Assembly: GCA_902778535.1 (NCBI GenBank)
Contig: CACYYG010000001.1
Coordinates: forward strand, 168,699-232,698
Length of the DNA: 64,000 nt
Direction of reading: 5' to 3'
Source of the DNA: an uncultured Prevotellaceae bacterium
Lineage (GTDB): Bacteria; Bacteroidota; Bacteroidia; Bacteroidales; Bacteroidaceae
Shown piece after piece: positions 33,645 through 41,198 of this stretch. Made by a program: the position numbers and the translations under genes. How positions within the stretch are numbered: the stretch's first letter is position 1; every line of letters begins with the position of its first letter. The notes beneath the pieces were generated by a model. The model had not been told where the DNA came from and did not search any database. It saw nothing but the letters and a program-made list of their open reading frames with translations.

Positions 33645-34445
33645 ATGAAGAAACTGTTTTTTCTGGCTTTGTCGGCACTGCTGGTGTTGGGATGCAACAC
33701 GAAGTCCTCGTCGTCACAAGGCGATGATGAGAAAGAGACGAGAGAGCTGAAGACCGAGGTCTTCAAGTATGAGAACAAAATGCCCCACTGCGAGGCCTTC
33801 ATCAGCATTGAATTCCCCGTCGGCGGCGATGAGGAGCTGGGCGACAGCATCTACGACTTCATTGTTGCGACTATGACGGAGCAGCAGGTTTATGAGAATG
33901 ACCTCGACGACTATCGCAACGACGGTCAGGGCTTCGTCGACTTCTTCGGAAAGAAAATCTCCTCCGACCTGCAGGAAGGCTGGGAAAACTACTCTCAGGG
34001 TGACGAGACCCTAGAGGACGTGCTCGATGAGAACGTCAAGTACAGCGTCATAGAAGACAACGATCAATACGTCACCTACCTCTACGAATACGATAACTAC
34101 TATGGTGGCGACGGCTATGTCAACCGCGAGGGAGCCACATTTCTGAAGGACGATTGTAGCCGGGTCACCAACGAGTTTCTTTTCAAGAATCCCTCGTCGC
34201 AGAAGCTAATAACGCTGATTTGCAACACGCTGATAGACAAGTATTGCAAGGGCAGCGATGCTTTTCTGGAGGAGTCTGAGCTGGAGAACATCGACGAACT
34301 GCCGAAGTCACCTTTCTATGTCACCGCCGACGGCCTTGCCTTCATCTATGACATGTATGAGGTGCACTGGATGCTCCTCGAGGGCGTCATCCCCTGGGAA
34401 AAAGTCAAGAGTCTGCTCACCGACGAAGCAAAAGAGCTCATCTAA
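33645..34445 (+). CDS. DUF3298 (RsiV-like) lipoprotein, copy 1
   Basis: 266 residues. Signal peptide with lipobox LVLGC (Cys18), Ser/Asp-rich linker, then a two-part domain whose end, FYVTADGLAFIYDMYEVHW then IPWEKVKSLLTDE, matches the DUF3298/RsiV C-terminal pattern. RsiV proteins bind lysozyme in Firmicutes, but here there is no sigma factor or membrane span, so the role is unknown. Forms a tandem pair with the next gene. Confidence 0.8.
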   Translation: MKKLFFLALSALLVLGCNTKSSSSQGDDEKETRELKTEVFKYENKMPHCEAFISIEFPVGGDEELGDSIYDFIVATMTEQQVYENDLDDYRNDGQGFVDFFGKKISSDLQEGWENYSQGDETLEDVLDENVKYSVIEDNDQYVTYLYEYDNYYGGDGYVNREGATFLKDDCSRVTNEFLFKNPSSQKLITLICNTLIDKYCKGSDAFLEESELENIDELPKSPFYVTADGLAFIYDMYEVHWMLLEGVIPWEKVKSLLTDEAKELI

Positions 34446-34532
34446 CTTATTGATGGGTATAACACGATCCAAGCTTCGTAAATTTGCAGGCAATATCAGG
34501 CAGCGCATAAACCCTTTAAACCATATCAGCAA

Positions 34533-35336
34533 ATGAAAAAACTATTCTTACTGGCCGCGTCGGCACTGGTGGTGCTGAGCTGCAACACGAAATCCACATC
34601 GCCCAACGGCGAAGAAACGACAGCGAAGCGCGAACTGAAGACACAGGTTTTCAGCTATGAGAAAAGTGACAACCGCGCCGATGTGAAACTCAGCATTGAG
34701 ATGCCCGTGGGAGGCGACGAGGAGCTGGGCGAAATCATCTACGACTTCATTTTGGAAAAGCTGACTGACGACCATGATTGTTCAGACGACCTGAGCGTCT
34801 ATCGCAACGACGGTCAGGGTCTCGTCGACCTTTTCGGCGGGTGGAAATACGATGTTGCGAATGAGGAGTGGGAAAGCTTCAACGAGGATCTCGAGCCGGA
34901 GAATCAGGTCACATTCTTAGATGAAGCCAATCTCAGCATCGTGGAGAACAACGACAAATACGTGACCTGTCTCTACGAAACCGAATCCTTCAATGGCGCT
35001 GACGGTTATTGGGCAAAGAAAGGCGTCACTTTCCTCAAGAGCGACTGCAGCCGCGTCACCAACGATTTCCTGTTCAAAGACCCGAAGTCGCCAGAGCTGG
35101 TCAAAGTGCTCAGAGACGACCTGATTGCAAAATACTGCAGCGGTGTCGAGGCCGACTGGGACGAGCCCGACGTAGAGACCGTTGAAAGTGTGCTGGACGA
35201 GCCTTTCTATGTCACCTCCAAGGGTCTGGCCTACTTCTACAGGAGGCCGTTGGTGTTCTTCCAGAACGTTGAGGGTGTACTTCCCTGGGACAAGGTGAAG
35301 GACCTGCTCACCGACGAGGCAAAGGAACTCTTCTGA
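34533..35336 (+). CDS. DUF3298 (RsiV-like) lipoprotein, copy 2
   Basis: 267 residues, a diverged tandem duplicate of the preceding gene: same lipobox region (LVVLSC), ELKTQVFSYEKSD, MPVGGDEELGE, YRNDGQGLVDLFG, GVTFLKSDCSRVTNDFLFK and the ending LPWDKVKDLLTDEAKELF. The protein is roughly half identical to copy 1 by eye. The 87-base gap shows no promoter of the usual type. Followed by a clear terminator at 35359-35396, closing the hflX-to-lipoprotein run. Confidence 0.8.
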   Translation: MKKLFLLAASALVVLSCNTKSTSPNGEETTAKRELKTQVFSYEKSDNRADVKLSIEMPVGGDEELGEIIYDFILEKLTDDHDCSDDLSVYRNDGQGLVDLFGGWKYDVANEEWESFNEDLEPENQVTFLDEANLSIVENNDKYVTCLYETESFNGADGYWAKKGVTFLKSDCSRVTNDFLFKDPKSPELVKVLRDDLIAKYCSGVEADWDEPDVETVESVLDEPFYVTSKGLAYFYRRPLVFFQNVEGVLPWDKVKDLLTDEAKELF

Positions 35337-35358
35337 CTGCACCTTTCCCATTGACAAT

Positions 35359-35396
35359 AAACACGTCGCCGACACCGCTCAACGACGTGTTTTTAT
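35359..35396 (+). terminator. Intrinsic terminator after the DUF3298 pair
   Basis: Arms AAACACGTCG (35359-35368) and CGACGTGTTT (35383-35392) followed by TT and A/T-rich sequence. Confidence 0.8.
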
Positions 35397-35446
35397 TATT
35401 TGTACAATCAAAAAAGCGAATACGTTCCCCCAGACGAAAGCAACAA

Positions 35447-36841
35447 TCACTCGCCGTCAATAGGATAGTTGGGCGAGGGTGTGCGCAGCTGACGCATCAT
35501 CTGCTCCATCTGCTGCAATAGCTCAGGGTATTGGTCGGCAAGGTTATGCTCCTCGTAGGGATCGTCCTTGATGCGGTAAAGCTCCAAGGGAGCATCCTTC
35601 TTCACACTGACGGCCTTCCAGCTCTTCCAGCGCAGGGCACGCTGCTTGCCGGGGAATTCCCAGTAAAGCGGGCGGCTGTCGGTGTCGATATCCTGTCCGA
35701 AGAACAGCGGCGAAATGTCCACGCCGTCAGTCTTTTGCGGCAAGCCTTGCTCACTACGGGTGAGAGCAGCCAGCGTGGGCATGAAGTCAGGGAAATAGAC
35801 GAGGTTGTCAATTTGTCGGACTGGCACTCGGCCGGGCTGGTTGACAATGAGAGGCACACGGATGCCTCCCTCGTAGAGCTGACCCTTGCGACCCTTGAGT
35901 CCTGCGCCACAGTTCAGCTCCTTCAGTGGTGCCATGACGGCAGCACCGTTGTCGCTGGCGAAGATGATGAGTGTGTTCTCACGCAGGCCTAGAGCGTCGA
36001 GCGTACCGAGCAGGCGCCCAATGTTGTAGTCCATGTGAGTGACCAAAGCGGCATAGCGCTTGGTGTTGGCGCTCCAGTCGCCCTGCTCGTCATACCACGA
36101 CGTGTCGTCGATGTTGTATGGCTCGTGTGGCGCGTCGTAGCCAAGGAAGAGGAAGAAAGCGTTGTCCTTGTTGCGGTGGATGAACTGTATGGCGTCGTCA
36201 GTGGAAATCTCCGTGTTGTGGCGCACATGGGCATCGTGCTCGTTCTCGCTGATGGTGATGAGTGAGTCGCCATGCAGTCGGTAGTAGGGATAATAATAGG
36301 GTGCGTTGCTGTGGACGGTAGAAATGGTCCAGCCGTAGAATTCGTGGAAGCCCCGGTGGTTGGGCGCTGCCTGCGGGTCGTAGCCGTCAAGGTGCCATTT
36401 GTTCACCAAACAGGTGCGATAGCCTCCGGCAGAGACGACGGTGGCGATGGTGGTGTCCTGTGGCAGCAGGTTGGCACGGCGCACAATGGTGGTGTCGCCC
36501 TGCGGATTGATTTTCAAGCCCGTCAATCCTCCTGCGTAGCATTGGTTGTCGCGTATGCGGGTGTTGCCGCTATTACGTCCCGTCATCAGCGAGCAACGCG
36601 ACGGCGAGCTAATGCCACTGCCGGCGTATGCCTGTGTGAAGCTGGTGCCTGTGCGAGCCAGGCGGTCGATGTTAGGCGTCTGTATGTAGCGGTTGCCGTA
36701 GCAGGCCAAGTCGCCGTAGCCCATGTCATCGGCCAGGATGAAGATGATATTTGGGTGTTCCGGCGAGGCCTTCGGCATTTCACCATCAGCTTGTGCTTGC
36801 TGTGTCAGCAGGGCGCCAGCGGCGATGAGGATTTTTTTCAT
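35447..36841 (-). CDS. Sulfatase (S1 family), serine-type active site
   Basis: Secreted sulfate-ester hydrolase, 464 residues from the ATG at 36841; a longer frame upstream has no signal-peptide character. Signal peptide MKKILIAAGALLTQQAQA, metal-binding D38-D39 in LADDMGYGD, and the sulfatase signature SSPSRCSLMTGR, in which the position converted to formylglycine is S78, not Cys. Serine-type sulfatases need a radical-SAM maturase (anSME), not found in this window. Other features: HYPH-like KWHLDGY, DNG at about 312. Probable substrates are sulfated host or algal glycans. Lies 72 bases downstream of pepD on the same strand, separated by a hairpin. Confidence 0.92.
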   Translation of the reverse strand: MKKILIAAGALLTQQAQADGEMPKASPEHPNIIFILADDMGYGDLACYGNRYIQTPNIDRLARTGTSFTQAYAGSGISSPSRCSLMTGRNSGNTRIRDNQCYAGGLTGLKINPQGDTTIVRRANLLPQDTTIATVVSAGGYRTCLVNKWHLDGYDPQAAPNHRGFHEFYGWTISTVHSNAPYYYPYYRLHGDSLITISENEHDAHVRHNTEISTDDAIQFIHRNKDNAFFLFLGYDAPHEPYNIDDTSWYDEQGDWSANTKRYAALVTHMDYNIGRLLGTLDALGLRENTLIIFASDNGAAVMAPLKELNCGAGLKGRKGQLYEGGIRVPLIVNQPGRVPVRQIDNLVYFPDFMPTLAALTRSEQGLPQKTDGVDISPLFFGQDIDTDSRPLYWEFPGKQRALRWKSWKAVSVKKDAPLELYRIKDDPYEEHNLADQYPELLQQMEQMMRQLRTPSPNYPIDGE

Positions 36842-36857
36842 TTTGGATAGTATTGGA

Positions 36858-36895
36858 GGACGGAGTAGGATGTTCCACTCATTCCTACTCCGTCC
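36858..36895. repeat. Perfect hairpin between pepD and the sulfatase gene
   Basis: Arms GGACGGAGTAGGA (36858-36870) and its exact complement (36883-36895), 12-base loop. No T run on either strand, so attenuation or an element remnant is as likely as termination. Confidence 0.75.
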
Positions 36896-36913
36896 CACTT
36901 CGTCCCACGAAAA

Positions 36914-38377
36914 TTACTTCTCAGGCACGTCTTCGAGTGTCTTCTTCAGCAGCTGCCAGAAGGGCTCGACGGTGGCGATGAGGGCGCGCTCGGTGGTGGT
37001 GTGGGGCGACTTCATCGTGGGGCCGAGGCTGACGACGTCAAGCCAGGGATACTTGCCAAGGATGACTGAGCACTCCAAGCCGGCGTGATCGACCTGAATG
37101 ATGCCGTCGTCACCGAACAACTCCTTGTACTCCTTCAACAGCAGATGCAGAATCTCTGAGTCGGGGTTGGGATCCCAGCCGCCGTAGCTGCCGGCGGTCT
37201 CCACCTTCATGCCGGCCATGGCGAAGCAGCTCTGCAACATTGTCACCACATAATCCTTCATGTCCTCACGGCTCGAACGTGCCAGTATTTTTATGCCGGC
37301 CTTGCCGCCCTCGATGTCAATGATAGCGAGGTTGGAGCTGGTTTCCACCACAGCGGGATAGGCGGGGATGAAGCGGATGACGCCATCGTGGCAGGCGAAG
37401 ATGGCATCGACAATGTTGTCCTGAATCTCTTCGGGCAGCTGCGTCTTCGGGGCCTCCACGTCTTTGCAGTCCAGCTCAATGCCCTGCGGCTCGATGAGCT
37501 TGAACTCGTCGTTGAACGTAGCCTTCCAGTCGGCCACCATCTCCTTGAGGGCAGCGACGTTCTCCTTCGGCAGGGTGAGCACAGCCTCAGCCTTGAAGGG
37601 AATGGCGTTGCGCATGTTGCCACCATGCCATGAGCAGAGACGGGCCTCATACTCCCCGATGGCCTCGCGCACCACCTGCACCAGCAGCTTGTTGGCATTG
37701 GCACGGCCTTCGTTGATCTCCAGTCCGCTATGACCGCCACGCAGCCCGTGAACGGTGATGACTACGGCAGCATCGTCGGCGTCGGTTTCCACTTCTTTGT
37801 ATTCTAAGGTAGCGGTGACGTCGATGCCACCAGCGCTTCCAATGACGAACTTGCCCCAATGCTCGCTGTCGAGGTTGAGCAGAATGTCGCCCTGCAGCTG
37901 ACCCTCTGGCAGTTCGTTAGCGCCGAACATGCCCGTCTCCTCGTCGCGGGTGATGAGAGCGTCGATGGGTCCGTGCTTCAGGGTCTTGTCCTCCATAATG
38001 GCCATAATCGAGGCCACGCCGAGACCGTTGTCGGCACCCAGTGTCGTGCCCTTAGCCTTCACCCACTCGCCGTCAATCCACGGCTCAATGGGATCGGTCT
38101 CGAAGTTATGAGCAGACTCGGGTGTTTTCTGCGGCACCATGTCCATGTGAGCCTGCAGGATGATTCCCTTGCGGTTCTCCATGCCGGGAGTGGCGGGCTT
38201 GCGCATGTGGATGTTGCCTGCAGGGTCTTTCACGGCATAGACGCCGCACTCCTTGCCAAAGTCGAGCAGAAACTGCTGGATTCTCTCTAAGTGTCCGCTC
38301 GGACGGGGCACCTGTGTCAGTTTGTAGAAGTTGCGCCAGATACATTCTGGCTGAAGGTTTTGAATTTCGTTGTTCAT
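36914..38377 (-). CDS. pepD: Aminoacyl-histidine dipeptidase (cytosol non-specific dipeptidase), M20
   Basis: Zinc dipeptidase cleaving Xaa-His and other dipeptides, 487 residues. Metal and catalytic motifs: LQAHMDMVPQ (about 75-84), TLGADNGLGVA with the bridging Asp, and TRDEETGMFGA with the general base Glu pair. The lid domain contains GLRGGHSGLEI. Length and N-terminus (ECIWRNFYKLTQVPRPSGH) are standard for PepD. Just upstream lies one arm of a purine-rich repeat pair (38387-38425). Confidence 0.96.
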   Translation of the reverse strand: MNNEIQNLQPECIWRNFYKLTQVPRPSGHLERIQQFLLDFGKECGVYAVKDPAGNIHMRKPATPGMENRKGIILQAHMDMVPQKTPESAHNFETDPIEPWIDGEWVKAKGTTLGADNGLGVASIMAIMEDKTLKHGPIDALITRDEETGMFGANELPEGQLQGDILLNLDSEHWGKFVIGSAGGIDVTATLEYKEVETDADDAAVVITVHGLRGGHSGLEINEGRANANKLLVQVVREAIGEYEARLCSWHGGNMRNAIPFKAEAVLTLPKENVAALKEMVADWKATFNDEFKLIEPQGIELDCKDVEAPKTQLPEEIQDNIVDAIFACHDGVIRFIPAYPAVVETSSNLAIIDIEGGKAGIKILARSSREDMKDYVVTMLQSCFAMAGMKVETAGSYGGWDPNPDSEILHLLLKEYKELFGDDGIIQVDHAGLECSVILGKYPWLDVVSLGPTMKSPHTTTERALIATVEPFWQLLKKTLEDVPEK

Positions 38378-38386
38378 AGCTTTTCT

Positions 38387-38594
38387 TTTTAGAGGAAAGA
38401 GGAGAGAGGAGAGAGGAGAGAGAATACTCCTTCCGCACCTTTCTTCCCTATCCTACGGTTAATCGTTTTTATTTTGTTTGTCAATATATGCTTCTACTTT
38501 TTAAAAAAAATCATTTGCCATATTAATATGTTTTGAATAACACATCGCTTAAGCAATTCTCTCTCCTCTCTCCTCTCTTCTCTCTTCTCTTTTA
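38387..38594. repeat. Purine-rich inverted repeat pair around the pepD upstream region
   Basis: Left arm 38387-38425 (AGAGGAGAGAGGAGAGAGAAT type) and right arm 38556-38594, its complement; 21 bases of perfect match at the inner ends. The right arm encodes the last residues of the flippase-like protein (REERREERGERIA). About 130 bases of A/T-rich DNA lie between. Confidence 0.85.
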
Positions 38595-39568
38595 ATAAAG
38601 CTCAGCCTCACCCAGGCATAGACGCCCATCAGGATGACGAGGAGCGTTTGCACGGTGTGGACAATGAGGACGAAATAGAGAGCCTGCTCATCGGCTACGC
38701 CATAGAGAATGAGCATCGTCTTCACGGCAAAGTGCCAAGGACCGGCACCGTTGGGCGTGGGCACGATGACGGCAATGCTGCCTACGACAAAGGTAACTAA
38801 CGCGCAGGAAAAACCGAGATTTTGAGTAAAGTCGAAGCAGAAGAACGTGAGATAGTAATGCAGGAAATAGCAGAGCCAGATGCCGACGGTCATCACGACG
38901 AAAAGCGGCACGCTGCGCACGCTCTTCAATGAGATGATGCCTTCCCAGATGCCGTTCAGCGTGGTCTTCACCTTATTATATATAGAGAGGTGGCGCAACA
39001 GCACCCACAACAGCACGCCCATAGCCACGAGGCAGATGGCGCTTACGAGCCATCCCGCCCACGTGAAGCCGCTGAGGATGCCAGTGAGGTCGGTACCTGT
39101 CTGCCGGAAAAAGGTGCCGAAGGTACTCATCTCCACCAGCAGCGTCACGCCCACGATGAGCAGCATCAGCAGCATGTCAACCATGCGCTCGGTGACCACC
39201 GTGCCCAGCGCCTTCGTAAACGAGATGTCCTCCCAGCGCTTCAGCACGCCGCAGCGCGTGAACTCGCCGATACGCGGAACGACTAAAGAGGCCGCATAGC
39301 TGAGGAAGATGCTGTTGACAACGACACTCTTGCGCGGCTGCTGACCCAACGGCTCCAGCGTCTGCCGCCAGCGCCATCCGCGCAGCGCCATTGCCAAGAT
39401 GCCAAAGGGAAACGACAGCAGCATCCACGTCCAGTCCATCTCGTGCAGCACCACCTGGCGCACACGCTCGAAATCGAAACCACGATACATCCAATAGAGG
39501 ATGGCGCCACCCAACAACAAGGGCAGCACAATCTTCACCACATTGCTCATCGTGCTTTTCTCATTCAT
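38549..39568 (-). CDS. Lysylphosphatidylglycerol synthetase-like membrane protein (UPF0104/flippase-like)
   Basis: 340 residues from the ATG at 39568 (MNEKSTMSNVVKIVLPLL); an ATG 18 bases further is also possible. About eight membrane segments; conserved segments RVGEFTRC-like (VVPRIGEFTRCGVLKRW) and PTPNGAGPWHFAV near residue 280 identify the LPG synthase transmembrane family without the catalytic domain. Possible lipid or polyprenol-linked substrate translocation. The C-terminal tail KREERREERGERIA is encoded by a repeat arm and is probably an acquired extension. Confidence 0.85.
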   Translation of the reverse strand: MNEKSTMSNVVKIVLPLLLGGAILYWMYRGFDFERVRQVVLHEMDWTWMLLSFPFGILAMALRGWRWRQTLEPLGQQPRKSVVVNSIFLSYAASLVVPRIGEFTRCGVLKRWEDISFTKALGTVVTERMVDMLLMLLIVGVTLLVEMSTFGTFFRQTGTDLTGILSGFTWAGWLVSAICLVAMGVLLWVLLRHLSIYNKVKTTLNGIWEGIISLKSVRSVPLFVVMTVGIWLCYFLHYYLTFFCFDFTQNLGFSCALVTFVVGSIAVIVPTPNGAGPWHFAVKTMLILYGVADEQALYFVLIVHTVQTLLVILMGVYAWVRLSFIKREERREERGERIA

Positions 39569-39638
39569 CACGCTTGCAAAGATACAACATTTTATCGAAA
39601 ATTTCAATTTTCAGATATAAATTTTCAATAATTTATAC

Positions 39639-39646
39639 TACCTTTG
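39639..39646 (+). promoter_or_regulatory. -7 box of rsmA
   Basis: TACCTTTG eight bases before the ATG at 39654, giving a nearly leaderless transcript. Confidence 0.6.
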
Positions 39647-39653
39647 CACCACT

Positions 39654-40448
39654 ATGAAGCAAGTAAGACCAAAGAAGAACCTGGGACAACACTTCCTCAC
39701 CGACTTGTCGATAGCGAAGCGCATAGCCGACACCGTCGACGCCTGCCCCGATCTGCCCGTCCTCGAGGTAGGCCCAGGCATGGGCGTGCTGACACAGTAT
39801 CTGGCCGAAAAGCCACGCCCGTTGCGTGTGGTGGAGATAGACAGCGAGAGCGTGGCATACCTGAAGGGCACGCTGTTCAGAGAAGAGCGTAATGACGTGA
39901 TTATCGAAGGCGACTTCCTCCGTATGGACCTGCAGGAGCTGTTCAGCGGTCAGCAGTTCGTGCTTACCGGCAACTATCCCTACGACATCTCCTCGCAGAT
40001 TTTCTTTAAGATGCTCGACAACCGCGACCTCATTCCCTGCTGCACAGGCATGATACAGCACGAGGTGGCACAGCGCATGGCCGCACAGCCAGGCACGAAG
40101 CAGTACGGCATCCTGTCGGTACTCATCCAGGCCTGGTATGATGTGGAATATCTCTTCACCGTTCCGCCCTCCGTCTTCAACCCGCCGCCCAAGGTGCAGA
40201 GCGCCGTCATACGCATGACGCGCAACGAGGTCACCCGTCTGGGCTGCGACGAGGAGCTCTTCAAGCGTGTTGTAAAAGCCACCTTCAACCAAAGGAGAAA
40301 GATGCTGCGCGTCAGCCTGCGACAGCTGCTGCCGCCCGACGCACCGTTCTTCACGCTGCATGCCGACCTGCTCACCCGCCGACCCGAGCAACTCAGCATC
40401 GCCGAGTTCGTGCAACTCACTAACTTCGTAGATGCTAACCTCGCTTAA
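39654..40448 (+). CDS. rsmA: 16S rRNA dimethyladenosine transferase
   Basis: KsgA/RsmA methylates the two adjacent adenines in the 3' hairpin of 16S rRNA. 264 residues. N-terminal KKNLGQHFLTD, SAM motif VLEVGPGMGVLT (about 36-47), motif IV NYPYDIS (about 107-113) and the C-terminal helical part FKRVVKATFNQRRKMLR are all present. Divergent from the flippase-like gene, whose start is 85 bases away. Single-gene transcript by position. Confidence 0.96.
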   Translation: MKQVRPKKNLGQHFLTDLSIAKRIADTVDACPDLPVLEVGPGMGVLTQYLAEKPRPLRVVEIDSESVAYLKGTLFREERNDVIIEGDFLRMDLQELFSGQQFVLTGNYPYDISSQIFFKMLDNRDLIPCCTGMIQHEVAQRMAAQPGTKQYGILSVLIQAWYDVEYLFTVPPSVFNPPPKVQSAVIRMTRNEVTRLGCDEELFKRVVKATFNQRRKMLRVSLRQLLPPDAPFFTLHADLLTRRPEQLSIAEFVQLTNFVDANLA

Positions 40449-40574
40449 GCAAAGTTCGTTGTTTTCGTGCACAATTGCATGTGCTCGCACACAAACTACT
40501 TGATTTTAGTCAATAATCAGCTCCTTTTTCTTCAAAAGAGGATGAAAAATATTGCGCGGCAGCATTTTTCGTCG

Positions 40575-40582
40575 TACCTTTG
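40575..40582 (+). promoter_or_regulatory. -7 box of the candidate small RNA
   Basis: TACCTTTG; an ATTG about 20 bases upstream is a weak -33 candidate. Confidence 0.6.
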
Positions 40583-40587
40583 CATCG

Positions 40588-40822
40588 TCAAAAGGAAACA
40601 ACTCCCGATGACGAGAGATCTTCAATAGACAAACATACATAAGAATAGGTTTTTTTAGATTCAATAGTTGTTAGTTATTAGGTAATTTAGATTGTCAACT
40701 CAGTAGGTTTTTAGTTTTTGGTAAAAAAGATTTGTTAGAAGGTTAACATGTTTAGAGAAGGTTTTTAGTTATTAATATCGTTTATTGCAGGCTTGGTTGT
40801 GAAACCGGGCCTGCATTGTTTT
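40588..40822 (+). ncRNA. Candidate small RNA of about 235 nt
   Basis: Lies between a good -7 box and a clear intrinsic terminator with no open frame of note. Internally A/T-rich with four or five irregular copies of AGGTTTTTAG/AGGTWAWTTAG-like sequence spaced about 30-50 bases. I do not recognise a known RNA family. An unusual, separate transcription unit is the simplest reading. Confidence 0.5.
40787..40822 (+). terminator. Intrinsic terminator of the candidate small RNA
   Basis: GCAGGCTTGGTT (40787-40798) pairs with AACCGGGCCTGC (40803-40814, two G-T wobble pairs), tetraloop GTGA, then ATTGTTTT. Confidence 0.75.
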
Positions 40823-40890
40823 ATCCATATTCCTCCCCGCGAAAACAATTCAGACCATCATACGAATCATGACGATGCGGTTTTCATTTC

Positions 40891-40965
40891 GTACACACCG
40901 TGTGTACTAAAAATACACACGGCGTGTATTAAAAGTACACACCGTGTGTACGAAATGTGTACTTG
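40891..40965. repeat. Palindrome array, family R2 copy b, 22-base period
   Basis: Units TACACACCGTGTGTA, TACACACGGCGTGTA and TACACACCGTGTGTA start at 40892, 40914 and 40936; a degenerate fourth lies at 40958. Spacers are CTAAAAA- and TTAAAAG-like. Same family as 15027-15098. Confidence 0.9.
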
Positions 40966-41053
40966 ACGTTTATATCTTTCAAGCATTGAAACAAAAGAAA
41001 AACCTAGACAATATAGGTTATAGCCTGGAGCTTTTCAAAAAAACGGCAAAATA

Positions 41054-41085
41054 TTTGGTCATTTCAGAAATAATCCCTAACTTTG
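41054..41085 (+). promoter_or_regulatory. Promoter of the large T9SS cargo gene
   Basis: -33 TTTG at 41054-41057, 20-base spacer, -7 TAACTTTG at 41078-41085; the ATG follows at 41199. Confidence 0.7.
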
Positions 41086-41198
41086 CAAGGTTATAACTAT
41101 CAACTATCCAAGCCCCCCTGTGTGCAACAAAAGGCCGATGGCCATGACTGTGATAAACAACGACATAATCTATTTTTACTAACTAAATTACAAACCTT

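Larger units (their letters stand above)
40449..41198. other. 750-base intergenic stretch before the large T9SS cargo gene
   Basis: No protein gene seen. Holds a promoter (40575-40582), a candidate small RNA ending in a terminator (40822), a period-22 palindrome array (40891-40965) and the promoter of the T9SS gene with a roughly 105-base leader. Confidence 0.75.

Noticed and set aside
40891-40965. Possible CRISPR array (also the other period-22 arrays)
   Set aside because: Units are short palindromes with 5-10 base spacers of repeated sequence; no cas genes nearby.
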